From: Streptomyces rishiriensis | GTDB lineage: Bacteria; Actinomycetota; Actinomycetes; Streptomycetales; Streptomycetaceae | Direction: 5' to 3' | DNA: 64,000 bases | Assembly: GCF_030815485.1 (NCBI RefSeq) | Contig: NZ_JAUSWV010000002.1 | Coordinates: forward strand, 8,060,001-8,124,000 | Part shown: piece by piece, positions 44,544 through 54,041 of the stretch | Layout: each line of letters begins with the position of its first letter | Position numbering within the stretch: the stretch's first letter is position 1 | Notes under the pieces: generated by a model | The model's input: the letters and a program-made list of their open reading frames with translations, nothing else | Database searches by the model: none | What the model was told of the DNA's origin: nothing | Made by a program: the position numbers and the translations under genes

Positions 44544-45461
44544 GTGCCGGAAGTGACCCGCCACAAGGTGAGCGAACTGCGGATCACCCATGCGCTCGAC
44601 GACATCTACAGGCGCACGTCCGTCCATTGGCGCGAGTTGTACTACTACGTGAGTCTGAAGCGGCTCCAGGAGATGGGCGGAGAACTTCTCGATCACGCCG
44701 CCGCCTCCACCCTGCAGGACCCCGCCCTCGGCTCGCCCCTCTCCCGCACGGTCCTGAGCACCGCGGCGGAGTGCGCCCTCGGAGTGCTGAGCGTCGGGGC
44801 TTTCCCCAAGGGCGACTTCGAGATCCCCCTGCCGCTCGTCGGCGAGACGCTCAGCAGCGCGGATCCCGGCTGTGCGCCTGCCGCCGAACTCGTGCCCACG
44901 GCGAGAACCTGGCTGGACGCGTTCACGCTGTGCGTGATCAGCGGCGCGATCGGGGAGGCGAAGCGGGGCATCGGTCTTGTCCTGCGAAACGACTACGCGC
45001 CCGCCATTCACGACGGGGTGCCGTACTCGCCGCTGGAGTCGCGGTCGGGTCCGGCGGACCTCGTCGAGATGGACGTGCTGTGCGGCTACCTCACCAGGGC
45101 GAGCAGCCACTTGCCGAGTGGGTGGCCCACCACCACGCTGTGCATGCCCACAGCCGACGAGCGCGGCGAGGCGGCACGACGGCTGGACGCTCTCGTCGCG
45201 CTGTCGCCCGACCAGCGTTTGCTCCGCGTGCTCCTGCAGGACGACCAGCGGGAATTCGAAAGGGCTCTGGTGGACCGTCTGATCGAGTACCGCGAGAGCC
45301 GGCCCGCCGACGCCGCGCCCAGAAGCCTGCTGCCGATCGGTGCCATCGCCTTGGCCGCACTGGCGGTCCACGTACACGGGTGGGAGCTGAACACCCGCTC
45401 CGGCTACCTACCGGAGGGCCTGCTGCGCGCGTCACAGGGTGCTCCAGGGGCCGGTGCCTGA
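44544..45461 (+). CDS. Imm49-like immunity protein
   Basis: I choose GTG 44544 (MPEVTRHKVSELRI) because GGGGAGGAC lies 8 nt upstream; ATG 44508 and TTG 44502 lack this. The 305-residue helical cytosolic protein has blocks typical of actinobacterial Immunity 49 family members: RTWLDAFTLCVISG, GLVLRNDYAPAIHDGVPYS and HVHGWELNTRSGYLPEGLL. Members neutralise polymorphic toxins. No toxin gene is seen next to it, so it looks like an orphan. The family call is from memory. Confidence 0.6.
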   Translation: MPEVTRHKVSELRITHALDDIYRRTSVHWRELYYYVSLKRLQEMGGELLDHAAASTLQDPALGSPLSRTVLSTAAECALGVLSVGAFPKGDFEIPLPLVGETLSSADPGCAPAAELVPTARTWLDAFTLCVISGAIGEAKRGIGLVLRNDYAPAIHDGVPYSPLESRSGPADLVEMDVLCGYLTRASSHLPSGWPTTTLCMPTADERGEAARRLDALVALSPDQRLLRVLLQDDQREFERALVDRLIEYRESRPADAAPRSLLPIGAIALAALAVHVHGWELNTRSGYLPEGLLRASQGAPGAGA

Positions 45462-45556
45462 CCGTCCTCCCATGACCGTGAAGGGGTTCGAGCCGGGCGG
45501 ACTCGCCGCAGAGCGTTCCGGCCGGGCACGGAAGGTCGCCGCTGCTTCACGAGGCG

Positions 45557-46501
45557 TCAGCCGACCAGGGCGAGCAGGTCGACGACGTCCGCGAAGACCC
45601 TTTCTCCCGCCTCCGCGGCGGCTGGAGAAAGGGTGTCGAGGGTGAGGAATCCGTGGATCATGCCGACCTCGCAGCGGTGTCTGACCGAGACGTTCGCGGC
45701 GGCCAGCCGGGCGGCATACGCGTCGCCCTCATCCCGAAGTGGATCGTGTTCCGCGGTGACGACAACGGTGGGCGGCAGGCCGCTGAGATCGGCGGCATAC
45801 AGTGGGCTGACCTCGGGGTCGGCGCGCCGGGACGGGTCCGCGACCCACTGCTCGGCCCCCCATGCGACGTCGTCGGTCGTCAGGCCCCACCCCGTCGCCT
45901 TCGAACGCGCGCTGGGACAGGACAGGGTGAGATCGGTGTTGGGGTACACCAGGACCTGGGCGGCGGGCAGCGGTCCCCCTTCATCGCGCAGACGCAGGCA
46001 CGCGAGCGCCGCGAGGTTTCCGCCGGAACTGTCGCCCATGACGACGACCGGCCCCGCGACACCGCCGTCTTCGCCGGAGGCGGCCCACCGGATGGCGTCC
46101 ACACCGTCATCGACAGCGACCGGCCACGGATACTCCGGAGCACGGCGGAAATCTACGCTCAGCACGGCCGTGCCGGTCCTGAGCGCCAGCCTGCGGCACG
46201 CCCGATCATGTGACTCCAGATCGCCGATCGTCCACATGCCTCCGTGAAGGAACACCACCAGTGGCCGGAGCGCCGCTGAAGGCCGGTACAGGCGGGCCCT
46301 CACGCCGGACGAGCCGACCGTCAGATCCTCGACGTGCGCCAACCCGGGCCCTGACGGCCGGGCTTCGGCGCGGAGTCGCTGCGCACGCCGCAACTCCGCC
46401 ACGCCCACGTCCCGAGCGGGAGGCCCGGGGTCCTGTCGCAGGGCCTCGATGAAGGCCGTCAGTTCGGCATCGGCGAGTGGAGGGGTGATCGGTTCGGCCA
46501 T
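45557..46501 (-). CDS. HSL-type alpha/beta-hydrolase (esterase/lipase)
   Basis: ATG 46501 opens MAEPITPPLADAEL; the longer frame to 46558 is less likely. The 314-residue protein has the HSL oxyanion motif FLHGGMW, the nucleophile GDSSGGNLA, the acid in TAEHDPLRDEG and the His in MIHGFLT. Such enzymes hydrolyse short-chain esters. It converges with the Imm49-like gene and appears monocistronic. Confidence 0.88.
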   Translation of the reverse strand: MAEPITPPLADAELTAFIEALRQDPGPPARDVGVAELRRAQRLRAEARPSGPGLAHVEDLTVGSSGVRARLYRPSAALRPLVVFLHGGMWTIGDLESHDRACRRLALRTGTAVLSVDFRRAPEYPWPVAVDDGVDAIRWAASGEDGGVAGPVVVMGDSSGGNLAALACLRLRDEGGPLPAAQVLVYPNTDLTLSCPSARSKATGWGLTTDDVAWGAEQWVADPSRRADPEVSPLYAADLSGLPPTVVVTAEHDPLRDEGDAYAARLAAANVSVRHRCEVGMIHGFLTLDTLSPAAAEAGERVFADVVDLLALVG

Positions 46502-46779
46502 GCAGGCAGGATGCCAGCTTGATCGCGCGGTCGTGCCCTGTGCGGACAGCATGACCATCCGGCCCGCCGCCAGGGCACCACCGAACCCTGTTCCCCGGCG
46601 GACGATCTTCTGTGATCGGTGCGCACGTCGCGTGTGCTGCGGGGAAGAAGAGCGGGGACGCGTGCTCCCCGAGGAAGTGTCCCCCCTGTGCGGCGGAGGC
46701 GCCGGGGGGCCGCATACTCGGTGATCGTCGCGGGGCCACAGGGCCCCGGACGCCGGGCGGGTTGAAGGGTGCTGGAGAC

Positions 46780-48759
46780 ATGACCGACGTGAACGATCTG
46801 GCCGCTGTGGATGTGGTGGAGCATCCTGCCGTACCGCAGCGCCAAGGCGGCGCTGCGGCGCGGTGGTTGCTGCGACACCGGGTGCAGGCGGTCAATCCTG
46901 CGGCGGAGACCGGCGCCGGCGAGTCCCATGCCTGGTGGAAGGTGATGTGCCTGACCGGCGTCGACTACTTCTCCAGCCTGGCCTACGTACCGGCCATCGC
47001 CGCCCTCGCAGCCGGCGCGGTCTCACCGCTGGCCACGCTGCTGCTCGTGGTCCTGACCCTGCTGGGAATGCTGCCGATGTACCGGCGGGTGGCCGGCGAG
47101 AGTCCGCACGGGGCCGGATCGGTGGCGATGCTGGAGGACCTGCTGCCGTTCTGGCGGGGCAAACTGTTCGTCCTCGTCCTGCTCGGGTTCGTGGTGACGT
47201 CGTGGATCATCACGATCACCCTGTCCGCGGCCGACGCCTCCGTGCACATGGTGGAGAGCTCCTACGCCCCGCAGGCCCTGCAAGGCCACGAGGTCGTCAT
47301 CACCGTGGCGCTTCTGCTGCTCCTCGGCGGGGTGTTTCTGCTCGGGTTCAGCGAAGCCGTGAGCGTGGCCATCCCCTTGGTCGCCGTCTTCCTCGTGCTC
47401 AACGCGGTGACCATCGGCGTCGGCCTGATGGACGTGTTCACCAGCCCGGACGCCTTCTCGGCGTGGACCGGCGCACTCACCGAGGGCCGGGGATTCGGTG
47501 ACCTGGCCGGGCCCGCGCTGCTGGCCTTCCCTCTGCTGGTGCTGGGCCTGTCCGGATTCGAGACCGGAGTGAGCATGATGCCGCTGATCTCCGCCGAGGG
47601 CGAGACCGCCGAGCAGAGGCTGAAGTCCCGCATCCGCAACGCCCGCAGACTGCTCACGACGGCCGCACTCGTCATGAGCGTCTACTTGCTGGCCGCGAGC
47701 CTCGTGACCACCGTCCTCATTCCGCACAAGGAGTTCGAGGCGGGCGGCGCGGCCAATGGCCGGGCCCTGGCCTGGCTGGCCCACGAACACGTGGGGGAAG
47801 CCTTCGGCACCGCCTACGACGTCAGCACCATCCTGATCCTCTGGTTCGCCGGCGCTTCCGCGATGGCCGGACTGGTCAACATCGTTCCGCGCTACCTCCC
47901 CGCCTACGGCATGGCCCCCGAATGGGGCCGCGCGGTACGCCCCGTCGTCCTGGTCTACACAGCTCTGTGCGTCATCATCACCATCGCCTTCGACGCCGAC
48001 ATCGACGCCCAGGCCGGCGCCTACGCCACGGGCATCCTCGCCATGATGGTCTCCGGCGCCTTCGCCGTCACCGTCTCCGCGCTGCGCCGCCGCCAGCGCG
48101 CCCTGTCCGTGGGATTCGCCGCGCTCACTGCGGTACTGCTCTACGCGCTGGTGGCCAACATCATCGACAAGCCGGACGGCATCACCATCTCGGCGATGTT
48201 CATCGTCGGCATCATCACCATCTCGCTGATTTCGCGCATCTCACGCACCACCGAACTGCGCGCGGACAAAGTCGTGTTCGACGAGACCGCCCGCCGGTTC
48301 GTCTCCGGCACCCTCGCCCACGACAACGCCATCAACATCATCGCCAACCGCCGCCAGGCGGGAGACGCCGCCGAGTACGCGGACAAGGAACGCGAGCAGC
48401 GTGCCACCAACCCGGTGCCCGGCCTCGCCGACATCCTGTTCCTGGAGATCGACGTCGTGGACCCCTCCGACTTCAGCGAGACCCTCACCGTCCACGGCGT
48501 CGAGATCGACGGACACCGGATCCTGCGAGCCGCGGCCCCGGCCGCCCCGAACGCCATCGCGGCGATCCTTCTCACCCTGCACGAGACCACCGGCGTACAG
48601 CCGCACTGCTACTTCGCCTGGGCCGAGGGCAGCCCCCTGACGCACATGTTCCGCTACTTCCTCCTCGGCCGCGGCGACACCGCCCCCCTCACCCGCGAGA
48701 TCATCCGCCAGCACCAACCCGACCCCGCCCGCCGCCCGGGCATCCACGTCGCAGGCTGA
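46780..48759 (+). CDS. APC-superfamily amino-acid permease with C-terminal soluble domain
   Basis: ATG 46780 (MTDVNDLAAVDVVEHP) follows GGAG; the frame is open further upstream without resemblance. The 659-residue protein has about twelve membrane helices beginning VMCLTGVDYFSSLAYVPAIAA, an APC helix-1 motif, and GLSGFETGVSMMPLISAEGET. Residues 505-659 form a soluble cytosolic domain with RADKVVFDETARRF and ILFLEIDVVDPSDFSETL. The substrate is unknown. A strong hairpin follows. Confidence 0.85.
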   Translation: MTDVNDLAAVDVVEHPAVPQRQGGAAARWLLRHRVQAVNPAAETGAGESHAWWKVMCLTGVDYFSSLAYVPAIAALAAGAVSPLATLLLVVLTLLGMLPMYRRVAGESPHGAGSVAMLEDLLPFWRGKLFVLVLLGFVVTSWIITITLSAADASVHMVESSYAPQALQGHEVVITVALLLLLGGVFLLGFSEAVSVAIPLVAVFLVLNAVTIGVGLMDVFTSPDAFSAWTGALTEGRGFGDLAGPALLAFPLLVLGLSGFETGVSMMPLISAEGETAEQRLKSRIRNARRLLTTAALVMSVYLLAASLVTTVLIPHKEFEAGGAANGRALAWLAHEHVGEAFGTAYDVSTILILWFAGASAMAGLVNIVPRYLPAYGMAPEWGRAVRPVVLVYTALCVIITIAFDADIDAQAGAYATGILAMMVSGAFAVTVSALRRRQRALSVGFAALTAVLLYALVANIIDKPDGITISAMFIVGIITISLISRISRTTELRADKVVFDETARRFVSGTLAHDNAINIIANRRQAGDAAEYADKEREQRATNPVPGLADILFLEIDVVDPSDFSETLTVHGVEIDGHRILRAAAPAAPNAIAAILLTLHETTGVQPHCYFAWAEGSPLTHMFRYFLLGRGDTAPLTREIIRQHQPDPARRPGIHVAG

Positions 48760-48765
48760 CAGTCC

Positions 48766-48797
48766 CGGGGGACGGCACCGCGCGGCGCCGTCCCCCG
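48766..48797 (+). terminator. Hairpin terminator after the APC permease
   Basis: CGGGGGACGGC (48766-48776) pairs perfectly over 11 bp with GCCGTCCCCCG (48787-48797), beginning 7 nt after the stop. It may also serve the converging gene at 48875. Confidence 0.8.
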
Positions 48798-48874
48798 CCC
48801 TCCACTGTCTCCCGACGGGCAGAGCAAGCACCGTGGCACTGCGGGCACCTGCCGGGCACCCGCCGTGGGGCCGG

Positions 48875-49969
48875 TCAGTCGCCCCCGCCGCCCCCGCCGT
48901 CACCCCCGCCGCCGTCTCCGCCGTCGCTGCCGCCGTCTCCGCCGTCCGCGCCCCAGCCGTCGCCGCCGCCGGATTCGTTGTCCTCGCTCCCCTTGCCGAG
49001 GTTGGTGAACCAAGGGCGGTCCCAGCCTTCGTCGGTGGCGACGGGCTCGCCCCCGCTCACCGCGCGCCGCTCCGACCGGAACCGCGCCGAGCCCGTCGTG
49101 TCCCCGAGCCCGAAGGCGACGGCGAAGACCTGCGCCATGACGGCGTCCAGCGGGTCAAGGCTCTCGTACTGCGCAGGGGCGAGCGGCAGCAGGACCGTGC
49201 CCGGGTCGAGCGCCGGCCGGCGCGGAGGCCTCGTCAGCAGGGCGACACAGCGTTCGTCGCGCAGCAGCCGCGAGGTCAGCGCGTTCTCACGTCGCAGCAC
49301 CCAGTGCAGCGCGGGCAGTCGCACCTCGGCGTACCTCTTGGATCTGCGCAGCTTCTTCTTCAGGGTGAGTTCCGCCGCGACGTCGTCGACCGTGAGACGC
49401 AGGCCGCCGGACGGTTCAGTGCCGTAGGGGTTGAAGCCGTGCGGTGCTCGGATGCGCACGACGGGGGAGTGCGGCCCCCAGACGTCCACGCGCACCAGAC
49501 GCCGGTCCACGGCGACGGTGATCGGTCCGGCCGGGCCCGGGGCGACGCGCCGCGCGATCCAGAGCGGCACCTCCTCGGCCCGGGCCCGGTCCGCCAGGGC
49601 GGCCACCCGGGAGGGCCCGCCACATCGCCGTACCGCCAGTTCTCCGAGCCTGCGGGCGAACTCGCCGCTCCGCCGCACCCTCACCGGCGTGGCGGTGCCC
49701 GTGACGCGGGTCACCGGCACCACTCCCGCACCCTCCGCGAGCCGGTCCAGCGGCCGTTCCGTCCCACCGCCTCCGAGCCAGCGACCGCGCTGGAACGCCT
49801 CGGCCATGGCGGCGAGGTTCAGCTCGTTCAACGGCGTGATCCGGCCACCGTTGCGCAGGTGGTGCTCGGTCAGTTCCACGATCCGCGCAAGCGGGTTCCA
49901 CGAACGTTCGCCATAGAGCACCTGGTTCACCACTACCCCCGTATACACATTCGGCTCAGCCAGGCCCAC
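48875..49969 (-). CDS. Hypothetical protein with a Gly/Asp-rich tail
   Basis: I choose GTG 49969 (MGLAEPNVYTGVVVNQVL), with GAGG upstream; the frame is open to 50164 but is Arg-rich there. The 364-residue soluble protein has no recognised domain. It includes RSWNPLARIVELTEHHLRNG, a basic KKKLRRSKRYAEV patch, and a final 35 residues made almost only of Gly and Asp with some Ser. The acidic, flexible tail is reminiscent of secreted or metal-binding Gly-rich tails, but no signal peptide is seen. Confidence 0.6.
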   Translation of the reverse strand: MGLAEPNVYTGVVVNQVLYGERSWNPLARIVELTEHHLRNGGRITPLNELNLAAMAEAFQRGRWLGGGGTERPLDRLAEGAGVVPVTRVTGTATPVRVRRSGEFARRLGELAVRRCGGPSRVAALADRARAEEVPLWIARRVAPGPAGPITVAVDRRLVRVDVWGPHSPVVRIRAPHGFNPYGTEPSGGLRLTVDDVAAELTLKKKLRRSKRYAEVRLPALHWVLRRENALTSRLLRDERCVALLTRPPRRPALDPGTVLLPLAPAQYESLDPLDAVMAQVFAVAFGLGDTTGSARFRSERRAVSGGEPVATDEGWDRPWFTNLGKGSEDNESGGGDGWGADGGDGGSDGGDGGGGDGGGGGGD

Positions 49970-50378
49970 TGTCACACACCTCGGCGGAGCCCTGCCACGG
50001 GGGTGCGGCCCTGTCCGGGAGCACACGCTCGGACGGCGGTCGCAGACAGGTGCCGGTCTGTCGGCCCGGAGAACGCCATCGCACGGGCGCGGCGGCGTCC
50101 CGCCTCGCTGACGTCTGGTCCGGGCCCGGTCGACCGAGGACCTCCGCGCCGTCTGCCTGATCACCCGGCGTCAGGTTCGACGGCTTTGTCAGGAGCCCAG
50201 GACAGTGAGGCCCGCCCACAGGGACGCCCTTCGGTGCAACGGCGCGTGCCGGAGCGGTCGGTGGCACGTGTGGCGGGTGCGGATGCGTCGGGTCGATTCC
50301 CGCGCTCCCTGTCCGGGTCGCCGCTGTCGGGGCAGGGTGTGCGGGGATCGCACGTCTTTCCGGGAAGGTGGTGACGAG
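49970..50378. other. Divergent intergenic region, no gene recognised
   Basis: The 409 bases separate the Gly/Asp-tail gene from the rightward SDR gene and must contain both promoters. Frames here are shadows without motifs. Confidence 0.45.
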
Positions 50379-51374
50379 GTGGACGAGATCCGTTTCGAAG
50401 ATCGCGTGGTGGTGGTGACGGGCGGCGGCCGCGGGTTGGGCCGGGAGTACGCCCTCGTCCTCGCGGCGCGGGGCGCGAGGGTGGTCGTCAACGACGTGGG
50501 AACGGGGATCGACGGGCGAGGGGCGTCGCCGTCGCCCGCGCACGCGGTGGCCGAGGAGATACGGCTCCTCGGCGGGCAGGCGGTGGCGGACGTCCACGAC
50601 GTCGCGACCGTGCTCGGCGCCCGGGCGCTGACCCGTGCCGCTGTCGAGCGTTGGGGGCGGTTGGACGGCCTGGTCAACAACGCGGGGATCTCGATCATGC
50701 GCCCGCTGGGGGAGCTCTCCGACGAGGAGTGCCGACGTGTGCTGGACACCCATGTGGGCGGAACCCTGAACATGGTGCGGGCCGTGTGGCCGCACATGGT
50801 CGCGTCCCGGTACGGGCGGATCGTCAACACGTGCTCCGATGCCCTCTTCGGCGATACCGGGCTCAGTGTGTACGCCGCAGGCAAGGGCGGTGTGCTGGGG
50901 CTGACCACCTCGCTGGCCGCCGAAGGAGCCCCGTACGGCATCAAGGCCAACGCGGTCGTACCGATCGCCGCCACCCGTATGTCCCTCGAAGCGCTCCAGG
51001 GCGACGAAGCGATGACCGCCCTGCTCACCGACCTGTTCCCCGCCCGTCTCGTCGCGTCCGTGGTGGCCCTCCTGGCCCACGAGTCGGTGCCCTTCACCGG
51101 GGAACTTCTGCACGCGGCCGGCCGCCGCGTCGGGCGGATCTTCCTGGGCGTCACCGAAGGAGTGCTGTGGAAGGAGGACCCCACGCCCGAGTCGATCCGC
51201 GAGCAACTGCCCGCCATCCGCAGCACCGAGGCGTTCCGCACGCCGCAGAGCGTCAGTGCGTCCATGGCCTTCTCCCTCCAACAGCTCGGCGTCGGCGGTA
51301 CGGAGCCGCTCGCGCTGGACCTCGCGACCCCGGCCCCCGGGAACGAACACCCCGGCGGCCCTGCCGACAGCTGA
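50379..51374 (+). CDS. Short-chain dehydrogenase (17-beta-HSD4-like)
   Basis: GTG 50379 (MDEIRFEDRVVVVTGGGRG) gives 331 residues. The cofactor motif is TGGGRGLG, the NAG motif VNNAGIS, and the active site NTCSDAL then VYAAGKGG (YxxxK) is intact. The extension after residue 260 and the VVNDVGTGIDGRG loop resemble peroxisomal-type 3-hydroxyacyl or steroid dehydrogenases. It is 98 nt upstream of the terpene-synthase gene and could oxidise a terpene alcohol; that is inference. Confidence 0.8.
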   Translation: MDEIRFEDRVVVVTGGGRGLGREYALVLAARGARVVVNDVGTGIDGRGASPSPAHAVAEEIRLLGGQAVADVHDVATVLGARALTRAAVERWGRLDGLVNNAGISIMRPLGELSDEECRRVLDTHVGGTLNMVRAVWPHMVASRYGRIVNTCSDALFGDTGLSVYAAGKGGVLGLTTSLAAEGAPYGIKANAVVPIAATRMSLEALQGDEAMTALLTDLFPARLVASVVALLAHESVPFTGELLHAAGRRVGRIFLGVTEGVLWKEDPTPESIREQLPAIRSTEAFRTPQSVSASMAFSLQQLGVGGTEPLALDLATPAPGNEHPGGPADS

Positions 51375-51472
51375 GACGGGGTGCGTCGAGGACCGCTACC
51401 CGCCGATGCGGAGGAACACCGGGCGCTGAGGAGGGCCGGGACACCAGCGCCCCCCGTACCGTGCTGCTCTCC

Positions 51473-52554
51473 ATGGACACCGGGAGGACCCCGTTCCGCA
51501 GGACATCGACTTCGACCTGCCCGCCGTCGCGGGGGTCGGCCCCGGGCTCGACGAGGCCCGTCGGCACAACCTGGCATGGGTTCGACGCCTCGGTCTGGTC
51601 ACGGACGACCGCGCCGCCGCCTGGTACGCCTCCTGGGACATGCCCCGGCTGGCCGCCCTCGGCTTCCCCCACGCACGGGGCCCCGCCCTGAACCTGTGCG
51701 CGGACGCGATGGGCTTCTTCTTCCTCTTCGACGACCAGTTCGACGGCCCGCTCGGCAGGGACCCTGCCCGGACCACCCGCGTGTGCCAGCAGCTGATCGA
51801 CATCGCCCACGGCGCCAACGCGCCCGCCGACGCCGACCCCTGCACGGCGGCGTTCGCCGACATCCGGGCTCGCGGCACCCGCGGCGCCCACCCTGCCTGG
51901 ACCGCCCGTACCGCGCACGAATGGGAGTACTACTTCGCCGCACACGCCCACGAGGCGATAGGCCGCCTCCGCGGCACCCCCGCCGACATGGAGACCTACC
52001 TCCACGTACGCCGCGGCGCAGCCGCCACCGACCTGCCGCTCTCCCTCGCCGAGCGCGCCGCCGGCATCACCGTCCCCGCAGCGGCCTTCCACTCACCCCA
52101 GCTGCGCATCATGCGCCAGACGGCCATCGACGTCACCCTGATGTGCAACGACGTGTACTCCGTGGAGAAGGAAGAAGCCCGCGGCGACGTGGACAACCTG
52201 GTCCTCGTCCTCGAGCACGCCCGCCACCTCACCCGTGCCGAGGCCGTCACGGCCGCGGGCCGCCAAGTGAACAGCTGCGTCCGGCGGTTCCGGGAACTCG
52301 CCGTGCAGTTACCCGCCCTGTGCGCCCAGCTCGGACTGCGCCACCAGGAACGGGCCGACGTGGACACCTACCTCCAGATCATGACCGCGTGGATGAGCGG
52401 CTACCACGCCTGGCAGACCGAGACGCTGCGCTACCGCACCGCTCACGAAGTCGTCCCGGCGCCGGGCCCCGGCTACCTCGACCAGATCCTGCACACCCGG
52501 CCCCGCAGCACGCCCGGCCGGGGCACGCTTCCACCGCACCGGCCAACCCGATGA
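51473..52554 (+). pseudogene. Class I sesquiterpene-synthase-like gene with N-terminal frame break
   Basis: The core is clear: aspartate-rich FFFLFDDQFDG and the NSE triad CNDVYSVEKEEARGD, plus the late RY pair (LRYRT). Homology-like sequence (DIDFDLP, RRHNLAWVRRLGLV, WYASWDMPRL) extends upstream of the first in-frame ATG at 51640, back to about 51490. No ATG, GTG or TTG exists in that frame before its upstream stop at 51427. ATG 51473 lies in another frame; one added base near 51484-51491 would join it to the core and give 360 residues. So a one-base deletion (or sequence error) is likely. If translated from 51640 the protein would be 304 residues. The product terpene cannot be predicted. 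Confidence 0.75.
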
Positions 52555-52621
52555 CCGGGGCAACGTTGCCACGGTCGTGGCGAAGGACTCGGTCATCTGC
52601 GCACAACGCGCCGGCCGTTGC

Positions 52622-53272
52622 TCAGCGGGCGGTGCCCTCGGTACCCATCCGCACGGGAGCGTCGGTGCGGGCGGTGATCTCCTCGGGGGTGACGTCCGGC
52701 GCGGTCTCCACCAGCGTCAGGCCGTCGGGGGTGATGTCGAGGACGCCGAGGTCGGTGATGATCCGGTGGACGCAGGCCTCCCCGGTGAGGGGAAGCCCGC
52801 ATTCTCGGACGATCTTCGGGGTGCCGTCCTTGGCGGTGTGGTCCATGAGGACGATGACGCGGCGGGCGCCGTGGACGAGGTCCATCGCACCGCCCATGCC
52901 CTTGACCATCTTGCCGGGGATCATCCAGTTGGCCAGGTCGCCGCGGGCCGAGACCTGCATGGCGCCGAGGACGGCGGTGTCGATGTGACCGCCGCGGATC
53001 ATGCCGAAGGAGAGCGCGGAGTCGAAGAAGGAGGCGCCGGGCAGGACGGTGACCGTCTCCTTGCCCGCGTTGACGAGGTCGGGATCGACCTCGTGGTCGT
53101 ACGGGTACGGGCCGGTGCCCAGGATGCCGTTCTCGGAGTGCAGGACGACCCGCACGCCGGGCGGGAGATGACCGGGGATCAGGGTGGGCAGGCCGATGCC
53201 GAGATTGACGTAGGAGCCGTCGGTGAGTTCGGCGGCGGCGCGGGCGGCCATCTGGTCGCGGGTCCAGCTCAT
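52622..53272 (-). CDS. 3-oxoacid CoA-transferase subunit B
   Basis: The 216-residue protein has GSYVNLGIGLPTLI, the catalytic Glu in HSENGILGTGP, and NWMIPGKMVKGMGGAMDL, the subunit-B pattern of succinyl-CoA:3-oxoacid transferases (ScoB/PcaJ/AtoA type). It overlaps the subunit-A stop by 4 nt. Together they move CoA from succinyl-CoA to a 3-oxoacid, here probably the end product of ring cleavage. It is the last gene of the operon. Confidence 0.9.
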   Translation of the reverse strand: MSWTRDQMAARAAAELTDGSYVNLGIGLPTLIPGHLPPGVRVVLHSENGILGTGPYPYDHEVDPDLVNAGKETVTVLPGASFFDSALSFGMIRGGHIDTAVLGAMQVSARGDLANWMIPGKMVKGMGGAMDLVHGARRVIVLMDHTAKDGTPKIVRECGLPLTGEACVHRIITDLGVLDITPDGLTLVETAPDVTPEEITARTDAPVRMGTEGTAR

Positions 53273-54024
53273 GGGCGTACGGTCCTCTTCTCGATGGGCT
53301 TGTCCGCGGCCTCTTCGGCTCCGAGCCGTACGACCCGCTGGACGTAGACGCCGGGCAGGTGGACCTCGTCGGGGCGCAGCTCGCCGGGCTCGACGAGTTC
53401 CTCGACCTCGGCGACGGTGATCCGGCCGGCCATGGCGGCCGGGGGGTTGAAGTTCGCGGCGGCCCGGCGGAAGCGGAGGTTGCCGTGCCGGTCGCCGCGC
53501 CAGGCCCGTACGAGGGCGAAGTCGGTGGTGATGCCGTACTCCAGGACGTGCGGGCGGCCCGCGAAGTCGCGGGTCTCCTTGGGCGGGGAGGCGAGGGCGA
53601 CCGAACCGTCGTCCGCGTAGCGCCAGGGCAGTCCGCCGCGTGCGACCTGGGTGCCGACTCCGGCCGGGGTGTAGAACGCGGGGATGCCCGCGCCACCCGC
53701 GCGCAGCCGCTCGGCCAGGGTGCCCTGCGGGACCAACTCCACCTCCAGTTCGCCGGACAGGTACTGACGGGCGAACTCCTTGTTCTCGCCGACGTAGGAG
53801 CCGGTGACCCGGCTGACGCGGCCGGCGGCGAGCAGCACACCGAGGCCGCGGCCGTCGACGCCGCAGTTGTTGGAGACGACGGACAGACCGGTGGCGCCCT
53901 GCTCGTGCAGGGCGCGGATGAGGACTTCGGGTACGCCGCTGAGGCCGAAGCCCCCGACGGCGAGCGAGGCGCCCTCGGCGATGTCGGCGACCGCCTCGGC
54001 GGCGGTGCCGATGACCTTGTCCAT
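53269..54024 (-). CDS. 3-oxoacid CoA-transferase subunit A
   Basis: The 251-residue protein has VGGFGLSGVPEVLIRAL, SNNCGVDGRGLGVLL, VGENKEFARQYLSGELEVELVPQG and the RRAAANFNPPAA block, all typical of subunit A (ScoA/PcaI). ATG 54024 is preceded by a short gap containing an SDR remnant. The choice between acetoacetate and 3-oxoadipate cannot be made by sequence alone. Context favours an aromatic-derived acid. Confidence 0.9.
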   Translation of the reverse strand: MDKVIGTAAEAVADIAEGASLAVGGFGLSGVPEVLIRALHEQGATGLSVVSNNCGVDGRGLGVLLAAGRVSRVTGSYVGENKEFARQYLSGELEVELVPQGTLAERLRAGGAGIPAFYTPAGVGTQVARGGLPWRYADDGSVALASPPKETRDFAGRPHVLEYGITTDFALVRAWRGDRHGNLRFRRAAANFNPPAAMAGRITVAEVEELVEPGELRPDEVHLPGVYVQRVVRLGAEEAADKPIEKRTVRP

Positions 54025-54041
54025 GGTGCGTGTGCTTCCTT

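Noticed and set aside
52559..52570. Palindrome GGCAACGTTGCC between converging genes as a terminator
   Set aside because: A loop-less 12-bp palindrome cannot form a normal terminator hairpin; it may be chance.
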